A DNA stretch of 11,853 nucleotides from Meridianimarinicoccus sp044221805 (GTDB lineage: Bacteria > Pseudomonadota > Alphaproteobacteria > Rhodobacterales > Rhodobacteraceae): NCBI GenBank assembly GCA_044221805.1, contig JBGAOK010000109.1, positions 1 to 11,853 on the forward strand. The letters run 5' to 3'. The position numbers and the translations under genes are program-made. Under the pieces are notes generated by a model that worked only from the letters and a program-made list of their open reading frames with translations, was not told the DNA's origin and ran no database searches. This document shows positions 1 to 6,846 of the stretch, piece after piece. Every line of letters begins with the position of its first letter. Positions within the stretch are counted from its first letter, which is position 1.

Positions 1-299
1 CGGAATGACCCCTCCCCGGAAAGTTTTGCACTTGCCTTTTCCGCGTCACCGGATCGTCACGAAAACCCGTGGCGATTCATCGACTTGCTGCGGGGCCGAA
101 TAATTTCGCGCGTTTTCAAACCGTTGGAGTTGTGCTCAATTTTGCGGCAAGTCAAGGAAGTGCCTTCCGGACAAAGGGAAATCCGGCTAGCCCGGAACTT
201 ATCGGCAGAGTTATCCCCAGATTCCGTTGATATGTTGGGGCTTGAGCCCTCCCCGGAAAAGGGGCAGCGGAAACAGGGAATCAACCGGAGCCTGTGAGC
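1..299. other. Leader region upstream of uvrC, no gene supported
   Basis: No convincing gene is seen here. Short open frames exist on both strands (a 70-codon one on + and a 93-codon one on -), but neither has a recognisable domain and both overlap the start of uvrC. The stretch is visibly less GC-rich than the genes and holds a tandem 12-bp motif at 199-222, a repeated 13-mer (10-22 and 247-259) and a small hairpin CCCC-GGAAAA-GGGG at 251-264. I found no convincing -35/-10 pair and no alphaproteobacterial SOS box (GTTC-N7-GTTC or GAAC-N7-GAAC). It probably carries the uvrC promoter. Confidence 0.5.
199..222 (+). repeat. Tandem TTATCNNCAGA repeat, DnaA-box-like
   Basis: Two adjacent 12-bp units, TTATCGGCAGAG (199-210) and TTATCCCCAGAT (211-222), share TTATC-N2-CAGA in phase. 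The second unit contains TTATCCCCA, one base away from the classical DnaA box TTATCCACA; the first matches 7 of 9 positions. Either a regulatory protein site in the uvrC leader or chance. Confidence 0.4.
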
Positions 300-2168
300 A
301 TGACCGAGCCGGATGACGCCCCGCCGCTCAGGGGCCACGACTGTATCCGATCCTACCTGAAAACGCTGGACGGTTCGCCCGGCGTGTACCGGATGCTGGA
401 CGAGAAATCGCGGGTTCTCTACGTCGGCAAGGCCCGCAACCTGAAGGCACGGGTGTCGAACTATGCCAATCCGGCCGGGCTGTCACCGCGCATCGCGCGG
501 ATGATCTCGGAAACCGTGTCGATGATGTTCCTGACCACGCGCACCGAGACCGAGGCGCTGCTCCTGGAACAGAACCTGATCAAGCAGCTGAAACCGCACT
601 ACAACGTGCTGCTCCGTGACGACAAGAGCTTCCCGAACATCCTGATCACGAAGGATCATCTGTTTCCGCAGATCCGCAAGCACCGCGGCCGCAAGACGGT
701 GAAGGGCAGCTATTACGGCCCCTTTGCCAGCGCCGGGGCGGTGAACCGGTCGCTGAACCAGTTGCAGAAGGTGTTCCTGCTGCGGACCTGCACCGACGCG
801 ACCTTCGAAAGCCGGACCCGGCCCTGCCTGCTGCACCAGATCAAGCGCTGCGCGGCCCCCTGCACCGGCGAGATCGACCGCGCCGCCTATGGCGAGCTTG
901 TCGCCGACGCCGAACGCTTCCTCGGCGGCCGGTCCACCCGGGTGCAGGAGGATCTGGCCCGGCAGATGGCGGCGGCCTCGGAGGCGATGGAGTTCGAACG
1001 CGCCGCGGCGCTGCGCGACCGGATCCGCGCGCTGACCCAGGTGCAGTCGGCCCAGGGCATCAACCCGCGCGGCGTCGCCGAGGCGGACGTGGTCGCGCTC
1101 CACATGGAAGGGGGGCAGGCCTGCGTGCAGGTCTTCTTCATCCGCGCGCACCAGAACTGGGGCAACCGCGATTTCTATCCCCGCACCGGCGCCGGGGCCG
1201 AGGCGAGCGAGGTTCTGGAGGCCTTCCTCGGCCAGTTCTATGACGAGAAGCAGCCGCCGCGGCTGATCCTGTTGTCCCATCCGATCGAGGACGAGGATCT
1301 GATGCGCTCGGCGCTGAGCCAGAAGGCCGGCCGCAAGGTCGAAATCGCCGTGCCGCTCAGGGGCGAGAAGGCGGAACTGGTGGAAGGCGCCGCGCGCAAC
1401 GCCCGCGAAAGCCTCGCCCGCCGGATGGCCGAGGGCGCGACCCAGACCAAGCTGCTGGCCGGTCTCGCCGAGGCCTTCGGGCTGGACGCCCCGCCGCGGC
1501 GGATCGAGATCTACGACAACTCTCACATCCAGGGCACCAACGCGGTCGGCGCCATGGTGGTGGCCGGTCCCGACGGGCTGCTGAAACCGGCCTACCGCAA
1601 GTTCAACATCCGCGGCGAGGATCTGACCCCCGGCGACGACTTCGGCATGATGCGCGAGATGCTGACTCGCCGCTTCGGCCGGCTGGTGCGCGAGGATCCG
1701 GACCGCAAGGGCGACGGCTGGCCGGACCTGCTGCTGATCGACGGCGGCGCCGGTCAGGTCGGCGCCGCCGCCGGCATCCTCGCCGACCTCGGCATCGCCG
1801 ACCTGCCGCTGCTCGGCGTCGCCAAGGGCATCGACCGCGACGCCGGGAAGGAAGAGTTCCACCGCCCCGGCGCCCGTCCCTTCGCGCTCCGCCACAACGA
1901 TCCCGTGCTGTACTTCGTGCAGCGGCTCCGCGACGAGGCGCACCGTTTCGCCATCGGCGCCCACCGGGCCCGGCGGGCCAAGGCCATGGGGGTCAATCCG
2001 CTGGACGAGGTGCCAGGCGTCGGCGCCACCCGCAAGCGCGCGCTGCTGGCGCATTTCGGGTCGGCCAAGGCCGTCAGCCGCGCCAACCTTGCGGATCTGA
2101 AGGCGGTGGACGGCATATCCGACACCCTGGCCGAGACCATCTACGACTTCTTCCACGGTGCCGGATGA
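300..2168 (+). CDS. uvrC: Excinuclease ABC subunit C (UvrC)
   Basis: UvrC is the dual-incision nuclease of nucleotide excision repair. It joins UvrB on damaged DNA in the cytoplasm and cuts on both sides of the lesion. The 622-residue product has the full family architecture: an N-terminal GIY-YIG nuclease domain (GVY at about 28-30, YVGKA at 41-45), a Cys-rich segment, a UVR motif that binds UvrB around residues 210-250, an RNase H-like nuclease domain (YDNSHIQG and later LLLIDGGAGQVG), and C-terminal helix-hairpin-helix repeats beginning VPGVGATRK. Length is normal for the family. ATG at 300 is chosen because GGAG at 287-290 lies 9 bases upstream; an in-frame GTG at 294 would be too close to it. 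A hairpin follows the stop. No SOS box was seen upstream. Confidence 0.97.
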   Translation: MTEPDDAPPLRGHDCIRSYLKTLDGSPGVYRMLDEKSRVLYVGKARNLKARVSNYANPAGLSPRIARMISETVSMMFLTTRTETEALLLEQNLIKQLKPHYNVLLRDDKSFPNILITKDHLFPQIRKHRGRKTVKGSYYGPFASAGAVNRSLNQLQKVFLLRTCTDATFESRTRPCLLHQIKRCAAPCTGEIDRAAYGELVADAERFLGGRSTRVQEDLARQMAAASEAMEFERAAALRDRIRALTQVQSAQGINPRGVAEADVVALHMEGGQACVQVFFIRAHQNWGNRDFYPRTGAGAEASEVLEAFLGQFYDEKQPPRLILLSHPIEDEDLMRSALSQKAGRKVEIAVPLRGEKAELVEGAARNARESLARRMAEGATQTKLLAGLAEAFGLDAPPRRIEIYDNSHIQGTNAVGAMVVAGPDGLLKPAYRKFNIRGEDLTPGDDFGMMREMLTRRFGRLVREDPDRKGDGWPDLLLIDGGAGQVGAAAGILADLGIADLPLLGVAKGIDRDAGKEEFHRPGARPFALRHNDPVLYFVQRLRDEAHRFAIGAHRARRAKAMGVNPLDEVPGVGATRKRALLAHFGSAKAVSRANLADLKAVDGISDTLAETIYDFFHGAG

Positions 2169-2172
2169 GTTC

Positions 2173-2187
2173 CCCGCGGGCCGCGGG
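2173..2187 (+). terminator. Possible uvrC terminator hairpin
   Basis: CCCGCG-GGC-CGCGGG forms a perfect 6-bp GC stem five bases after the uvrC stop. No U-tract follows, so intrinsic termination is uncertain, and short GC dyads are common in DNA of this composition. Confidence 0.3.
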
Positions 2188-2348
2188 CGCTCACCGGATG
2201 CGCGAACAATTGCGCCCAACCTGTTGCAGGCAAATAACGAGTTGCCGCGGAAAGTCCATCCGTGGGCAGAAAGGTCTTTTTCCCAGCCGTCGCATGTGTC
2301 TAGTTGCCATATGAAGGCCGTGCGGCCGCAGACTTACGCAGAGGCACA

Positions 2349-2942
2349 ATGACGATGCGCTTTCTTATCGGTTTTCTGGCCCTCCTGGTCACGGCACTGC
2401 CCGGCTTCGCCCAGAACTACACTCTGCAGCCCGGCGATGTAGTGACGGTGGAGGTTCTCGAGGACAACACGCTGAACCGCAGCGCGATGGTCCTGCCCGA
2501 CGGCACGATCAACTTCCCCTTCGCCGGCTCGGTGACTGCGGCCGGCCGGTCGGTCACCCAGCTCCAGTCGGCACTGAAGTCGGCCCTCACCCCGAACTTT
2601 GCCACCGCGCCGACCGTCTTCGTTTCGGTCAACCAGCTTGCGAACCCGACCGCCAGCGGATCGAGCATCGACATCTACATCGTCGGCCAGGTGAATGCCC
2701 CCGGGATGTACACGGTCGATTCCGGCATCACCTTTCTGCAGGCCCTGTCCCAGACCGGTGGCTTCACGCCTTTCGCCGCGATGAAGCGGCTGCAACTGCG
2801 TCGGGTCGATCCCTCTTCTGGGCAGGAATCTGTCTACACCTTCAACCTCAGGGCCGCCGGCGACGGCAAGAGCATGTCGGGCAACACCCGGCTGCGCGAC
2901 GGCGACGTCATCCTGGTTCCCGAACGCCGCCTGTTCGAGTAA
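2349..2942 (+). CDS. Wza-like polysaccharide biosynthesis/export protein
   Basis: This is a periplasmic/outer-membrane protein of the polysaccharide export family, which forms or gates the channel that carries exopolysaccharide across the outer membrane. The 197-residue product starts with a signal peptide (hydrophobic core about 5-20, likely cut after GFA). A Poly_export domain opens with YTLQPGDVVTVEV, and an SLBB-type domain follows (VGQVNAPGMYTV, then LQALSQTGGFTPFA), ending RDGDVILVPERRLFE. It is much shorter than E. coli Wza and has no lipobox cysteine, so it is probably not a lipoprotein. ATG at 2349 follows GAGG (2341-2344) by 4 bases; a second in-frame ATG at 2355 has a 10-base spacing. 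The next gene starts 12 bases after its stop, so the two are probably co-transcribed. Exosortase loci often carry this family. Confidence 0.88.
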   Translation: MTMRFLIGFLALLVTALPGFAQNYTLQPGDVVTVEVLEDNTLNRSAMVLPDGTINFPFAGSVTAAGRSVTQLQSALKSALTPNFATAPTVFVSVNQLANPTASGSSIDIYIVGQVNAPGMYTVDSGITFLQALSQTGGFTPFAAMKRLQLRRVDPSSGQESVYTFNLRAAGDGKSMSGNTRLRDGDVILVPERRLFE

Positions 2943-2954
2943 CGGGGCCAATAG

Positions 2955-4334
2955 GTGAACAAGCTTCTCCCTGGACTGATCACCTGCGGTGGCAGCATCG
3001 GCCTTGTCACTCTCGGGGTGACGGCCATCCCCGCCTATTCCCAGCAGGGCTCGATGACGACCGCCTCGATCGTCACCGGGATCGAGTGGAACGACAACTA
3101 CAACCTTGACGCCGACTCTCCGGGTTCGGTCCTGATCTGGGACACCGTCCTCGCGGCCGGAATCGAACGCCGGACACTGGTCGACACCTTCGTGGCCGAT
3201 GCCCAGGGGACGATCCGTGTCGCCGACGCGCCTCTCAACGGCAGTACGGCACAGGCCGACAACCCGATACTTTCCTTCGCCTACGACCGCACCGTGGATG
3301 ACAGTGCCTTGACGTTCGGCGCCCGCTATCAGCGCGCCGATCTGGATTTCTTCGATCCGCTGTCCGATATCGATCCGAACGGCAACTTCTCGAATACCTC
3401 TGGCGGCGGCTACCGCGAATCGCTGCGCGCGAACGTGGGTCTCGACCTCAACTCGCAGGGGCCGGTGAGCTTCAACTTTCTCGCCTCCAGCTATATCGCG
3501 AACTATTATGACACCTCAGACACCTCGGCCAACGACCAGGTCAACAACAGCACCTTGGCCGATGTCGGCTTCCAACTGACGCCGACGCTGCAGATGCTTG
3601 TCGGTGGCGCATATAACAGGCAGACCTTCTCCAATGCGTCCGACACCGAACGTCAGACAGCGTCGGGGGACATCGGCTTCGTGGCGCAACTGAACGAGCG
3701 GATGGATTCGAGCCTTCGCCTTGGCTATTCCGAGGTCCAGACTCAACGGAACACCGGAAACGATACACAGCAGGGCATCGTGGGCTCGTTCAATCTGGTG
3801 GTGCAACAGCAGAACGGACAGATCGGCGGCAACGCGAGCTCGACGGTTGACGAGAACGGCGAACGTTACAACGCGAGTGTTTTCAAGATCATCGACTGGA
3901 CGAATGCCTCGCTGGACCTTTCGCTGGGTGCGACGGTCAACCGGAACACGGATGTCCGACCGATCGGTGATATCGCCTATACCTACGACATGCCCCGGAC
4001 GGCGCTCGGGTTCGGTCTTCGCCAGTTCGCCACCGTCGACGACAACGGCAACGACACCCTCAACACCTTCATGAGTGCCAGCGTGAGGCACAGCATCACG
4101 CCGGTCTCGGCGGTTTCACTGGTTCTCGGTGTCGGCGTCGTGCGCTACGAAAACGACTTGCGGGACGATTACAACCGCGTCAACTTCTCCGCGGTGTACT
4201 CGCGCGCGGTGACCACCGACTGGGATTTCAACTTCGGTTATCGCGGACGCCTGCGCGACCAGGAAAACAATCCGGGCGCCGAATCGAATGCCGTATTTGT
4301 CGGCCTTCAGCGGGATTTCGCGTCAATTCGTTAG
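2955..4334 (+). CDS. Outer-membrane beta-barrel protein of an exosortase/polysaccharide cluster
   Basis: The 459-residue product looks like an outer-membrane beta-barrel. An N-terminal signal peptide (about 1-30, likely cut after AYS) is followed by many alternating hydrophobic/polar strands with Asp/Asn-rich turns and aromatic girdle residues, for example ALTFGARYQRADLDFF and WDFNFGYRGRLRD. It resembles the putative beta-barrel porin 2 family and the barrels associated with PEP-CTERM systems (inference from pattern; no search was possible). It ends GLQRDFASIR, so the last residue is not the usual aromatic. GTG at 2955 is chosen because GGGG (2944-2947) lies 7 bases upstream and only this start keeps the signal peptide. 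A barrel next to a short export protein suggests a polysaccharide or surface-protein exit route. The gene looks less GC-rich than the znu genes. Confidence 0.8.
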   Translation: MNKLLPGLITCGGSIGLVTLGVTAIPAYSQQGSMTTASIVTGIEWNDNYNLDADSPGSVLIWDTVLAAGIERRTLVDTFVADAQGTIRVADAPLNGSTAQADNPILSFAYDRTVDDSALTFGARYQRADLDFFDPLSDIDPNGNFSNTSGGGYRESLRANVGLDLNSQGPVSFNFLASSYIANYYDTSDTSANDQVNNSTLADVGFQLTPTLQMLVGGAYNRQTFSNASDTERQTASGDIGFVAQLNERMDSSLRLGYSEVQTQRNTGNDTQQGIVGSFNLVVQQQNGQIGGNASSTVDENGERYNASVFKIIDWTNASLDLSLGATVNRNTDVRPIGDIAYTYDMPRTALGFGLRQFATVDDNGNDTLNTFMSASVRHSITPVSAVSLVLGVGVVRYENDLRDDYNRVNFSAVYSRAVTTDWDFNFGYRGRLRDQENNPGAESNAVFVGLQRDFASIR

Positions 4335-4415
4335 GGCGGGGCACGGAGACTTGACCTTGCCTCGGGTGATTCGGACGTGATTTGTCATCCGGCTTCGTGT
4401 ATCCGGTCCGTCGAG

Positions 4416-4421
4416 TATAAT
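4416..4421 (+). promoter_or_regulatory. Candidate -10 box upstream of the exosortase
   Basis: A perfect TATAAT hexamer lies in the 110-bp gap between the barrel gene and the exosortase gene. A start site would fall near 4428, giving a leader of under 20 bases. No good -35 is seen at 16-18 bases upstream (CTTCGT or TTCGTG), so an activator or an alternative mode of recognition would be needed. It suggests that the exosortase can be transcribed separately from the two upstream genes. Confidence 0.45.
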
Positions 4422-4432
4422 TGCATGTGCAA
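4421..4432. promoter_or_regulatory. TTGCA-TG-TGCAA dyad, candidate operator
   Basis: A perfect 5-bp inverted repeat with a 2-base centre begins at the last base of the TATAAT box and covers the expected transcription start, where a repressor would block initiation. A looser dyad, TTGC-AG-GCAA, occurs at 2224-2233 ahead of the export gene, and TTGC-G-GCAA at 142-150. The different spacings make a shared regulator doubtful. Confidence 0.35.
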
Positions 4433-4444
4433 CGGGTTCAATTG

Positions 4445-6049
4445 ATGTCGCTAACCGACAAGTTCGCGGAAGGTCAGGTCCGGGCTTCGCCGCCGAAGGT
4501 GAACATCGTCGGCGTGGTCGGGCTTGTGCTGGTGATCCTGGCCTCGCTTCCGGTCTTCCTGTCGGGCTACCGCGAATTGCTCCGGGCATGGAGCACGCCG
4601 GAATACAGCCACGGACCGCTGATTCCACTGATTTCGCTTTACCTGTTCCTGCGCGAACTGCGTCGGGCCCCGCCCCTGCAGCCGAACGAGGCCGTGAGAC
4701 GCTGGCCGGGGGTCGCGGTGATCGGCTTGGCGATGCTGATCGCGATCTTCGGCAACCTCGTGCTGATCGGCGACATCGTCGCCTATTCGTTCATCATCTG
4801 GACCTTCGGCTTGGTGCTGCTGACCTTCGGCTGGCGCCGCGGGCTGGGACACTGGAAACCGGTCCTGCACCTGATCTTCATGCTGCCGCTGCCGCAAGCT
4901 GTCTATTGGCAGTTGTCGATCTTTCTGCAGGGCGTTTCGTCGGTGATCGGTGTCTGGTTCGTTTCGATGGCCGGGATTCCGGTGTTCCTGGACGGAAACA
5001 TCATCGATCTCGGCGTCTACAAGCTTCAGGTGGCCGAGGCCTGTTCGGGCCTGCGCTATCTGTTCCCGATCCTGTCCTTCTCGTACCTGTTCTCGATCCT
5101 CTATCGGGGTCCGCTCTGGCACAAGGCGGTCCTGCTGCTGTCCGCCGCGCCGATCACGGTGTTCATGAATTCGTTCCGCATCGGCATGATCGGGGTCCTC
5201 GTGAACCAGTTCGGCATCGAGCAGGCCGAAGGTTTCCTGCATTTCTTCGAAGGCTGGGTGATCTTCTTGGCCTGTGTCGGCATCCTGTTCGGGATGGCGA
5301 TCGCGCTGCAGCGCCTGACCCCGAACCCGCTGCCCCTGAGCGAGGCGGTCGATCTCGACTTCGATGGCTTCGGCCCCATCCTGGCGCGGGTCCTCTCGGT
5401 GGCGGCAACCCCGGCGATGCTGGGTGCGGTGATCCTGTCGGCAGGGTTGTCGCTGAGTTTCGTCCTGTTTCCGACCGCCGCGCGGGTGGTGCCGGACCGG
5501 ACCCCGTTCCTGCTGTTCCCGCGGCAGGTCGGCACCTTGAACGGGTCGTTCGAATCGCTCGACCCGGCCGTAGCGCAGACGCTGGCGGCGGATGACTATG
5601 TCTCGGCCACCTATGAGGGCGGCGGGCAACTGCCGATCAACCTGTTCGTCGCCTACTACGACAACCAGACCGAGGGCGGCGGCATCCACTCGCCCGAAGT
5701 CTGCCTGCCGGTCGGCGGCTGGGAGATGTCGGACCTCGCCCCCTTTGAGGTCAGCTTTCCTGACACCGTCTACGGAACGTTCGAGCTGAACCGCGCGGTG
5801 ATCCAGAAGGGTGTGAACAAGCAGCTGGTCTATTACTGGTTCGAACAGCGCGGCCGTCGCTTCACCAACGATTTCGTCACCAAGTTCGTGGTGATCTTCG
5901 ACAGCTGGACCAGGGGGCGGCTGGACGGGGCGCTGGTGCGCTTCGTGACGCCGATCGATCCCGAAGGCGGCGCGGCCGCCGCGGATGCCCGGCTGCAGGC
6001 CTTCATGGCCGAGGCGCTGCCACTTCTGCCGCGGTTCGTGCCGGAATAG
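4445..6049 (+). CDS. xrtD: Exosortase fused to an EpsI domain (XrtD-like, VPLPA-CTERM type)
   Basis: Exosortases are inner-membrane transpeptidase-like enzymes that cleave C-terminal sorting tags of exported proteins. The 534-residue product has a multi-pass N-terminal half (first membrane segment about 20-40) with the expected active-site triad: Cys200 in EACSGLR, Arg245 in NSFRIG and His266 in LHFFEGW. Around residues 320-345 another membrane segment leads into a periplasmic EpsI domain containing VAYYDNQ and HSPEVCLP (His415, Cys420). This fused layout and the apparent rhodobacterial source point to exosortase D, the VPLPA-CTERM-specific type; subfamily assignment is inference. ATG at 4445 has only a weak Shine-Dalgarno (ACGGG). 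An open in-frame TTG at 4421 overlaps the -10 box and is less likely. Upstream lie a polysaccharide export protein and a barrel, the usual company of exosortases. No tagged substrate is encoded in the window. Confidence 0.88.
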   Translation: MSLTDKFAEGQVRASPPKVNIVGVVGLVLVILASLPVFLSGYRELLRAWSTPEYSHGPLIPLISLYLFLRELRRAPPLQPNEAVRRWPGVAVIGLAMLIAIFGNLVLIGDIVAYSFIIWTFGLVLLTFGWRRGLGHWKPVLHLIFMLPLPQAVYWQLSIFLQGVSSVIGVWFVSMAGIPVFLDGNIIDLGVYKLQVAEACSGLRYLFPILSFSYLFSILYRGPLWHKAVLLLSAAPITVFMNSFRIGMIGVLVNQFGIEQAEGFLHFFEGWVIFLACVGILFGMAIALQRLTPNPLPLSEAVDLDFDGFGPILARVLSVAATPAMLGAVILSAGLSLSFVLFPTAARVVPDRTPFLLFPRQVGTLNGSFESLDPAVAQTLAADDYVSATYEGGGQLPINLFVAYYDNQTEGGGIHSPEVCLPVGGWEMSDLAPFEVSFPDTVYGTFELNRAVIQKGVNKQLVYYWFEQRGRRFTNDFVTKFVVIFDSWTRGRLDGALVRFVTPIDPEGGAAAADARLQAFMAEALPLLPRFVPE

Positions 6050-6070
6050 ACCGCCGAATCCCGGCAGAGG

Positions 6071-6098
6071 TTGCACATTGCGGCGCTTGGGCTAGTCT
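6071..6098 (+). promoter_or_regulatory. Weak candidate promoter for the rhomboid gene
   Basis: TTGCAC and TAGTCT are spaced by 16 bases in the 107-bp gap after the exosortase. Each hexamer matches the sigma-70 consensus at only about half its positions. The gap is wide enough for a separate promoter. Confidence 0.25.
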
Positions 6099-6156
6099 GG
6101 GGGGCCTGTCAGCACCTCTCCGGGGGCCGTGCCGGGAACACAGGAACGTCTTTCGG

Positions 6157-6846
6157 ATGCCGAAGCGCTACATGATCTCCGGCGTTCCGCTCAGCGTGCT
6201 GGGCCTTGTCGTCATCAACGCGGCAATCGAGCTGGTGCTTTGGGCCTCGGATACCGGGCTGATCCTACCCAACCTTCGCAACATGGCCTACCGCTATGGT
6301 GCCTTCTGGCTGTCGATGCTGCACGGAGCGGTGCCGATGTATGCAGGGCAGCCCAAGGCAATGTTCGTGAGCTATGCCTTTCTGCATGGTGGTCCCGTCC
6401 ATCTGATCGTCAACATGCTGGCGCTGTTCTCGTTCGGCAGCGTGATCGTCCAGCGGATCGGCCAGAAGCGCTTTCTGCTCGCCTATCTGGTCTGCGCAAT
6501 CGGTGGCGGTATCGGCTTCGCGCTGTTCTCGGAAAACCGGCTTCCGATGGTCGGGGCCTCGGGCGCGCTGTTCGGCTTGCTGGGCATCTGGATCTGCTGG
6601 GATTACCTGGACCGGCTGCATTACGGTGACCCGCTCTGGGTGACGGCACGGGCTGTGGTCTTCCTGATCCTCTACAACCTCGTATTCTGGCTCCTGCTGT
6701 CCGGCAACCTGGCGTGGGAGACCCATCTTGGCGGGTTCGTCGCCGGCTGGCTGCTCGCGATCTGGTGGGGACGCCAGGTCCTGCCGGAAAGCCGGCACCG
6801 CCGCTTCGGCCACAACGACCCCCGCACCCGGCGGCACGAAACATGA
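6157..6846 (+). CDS. Rhomboid family intramembrane serine protease
   Basis: Rhomboids cut transmembrane segments within the lipid bilayer of the inner membrane. The 229-residue product shows the family signatures: a His-x3-Asn pair in a membrane helix (His82, Asn86 in HLIVNML), the nucleophile in GASGALFG (Ser135), and the catalytic His190 in THLGGFVAGW. About six membrane helices can be traced, and the tail is short, basic and hydrophilic. All catalytic residues are present, so it should be active. ATG at 6157 follows AGGA (6142-6145) by 11 bases. Its stop overlaps the next start by ATGA, implying translational coupling with the metallophosphoesterase. Its place directly after an exosortase is suggestive, because a rhomboid subgroup (rhombosortase) also processes C-terminal sorting tags, but no GlyGly-CTERM-type substrate is visible. 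It may be an unrelated housekeeping rhomboid. Confidence 0.93.
   Translation: MPKRYMISGVPLSVLGLVVINAAIELVLWASDTGLILPNLRNMAYRYGAFWLSMLHGAVPMYAGQPKAMFVSYAFLHGGPVHLIVNMLALFSFGSVIVQRIGQKRFLLAYLVCAIGGGIGFALFSENRLPMVGASGALFGLLGIWICWDYLDRLHYGDPLWVTARAVVFLILYNLVFWLLLSGNLAWETHLGGFVAGWLLAIWWGRQVLPESRHRRFGHNDPRTRRHET

Noticed and set aside
156..168. Inverted repeat GGAAG-TGC-CTTCC in the uvrC leader
   Set aside because: A 5-bp stem is expected by chance and nothing around it supports a function.
57..338. 93-codon - strand frame at the left edge
   Set aside because: No domain, no clear ribosome site, and it overlaps the start of uvrC.
483..2219. 578-codon open frame antisense to uvrC
   Set aside because: It is a shadow of the uvrC codon pattern in GC-rich DNA, with low-complexity Ala/Gly/His/Gln composition and no domain, while the + strand has every UvrC motif.
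4341..4365. Possible sigma-54 promoter (GGGCACG...TTGACC)
   Set aside because: The GG-to-GC spacing does not fit the required 10 bases and the -12 GC is missing.
4451..6076. 541-codon open frame antisense to the exosortase
   Set aside because: Highly charged, Gln/Asp/Arg-rich translation with no recognisable fold; it mirrors a membrane protein gene and is a shadow.
6714..6842. 43-codon N-terminal extension of the metallophosphoesterase
   Set aside because: It lies wholly inside the rhomboid gene and is Arg/Pro-rich; the ATGA overlap start at 6843 is normal for coupled genes.
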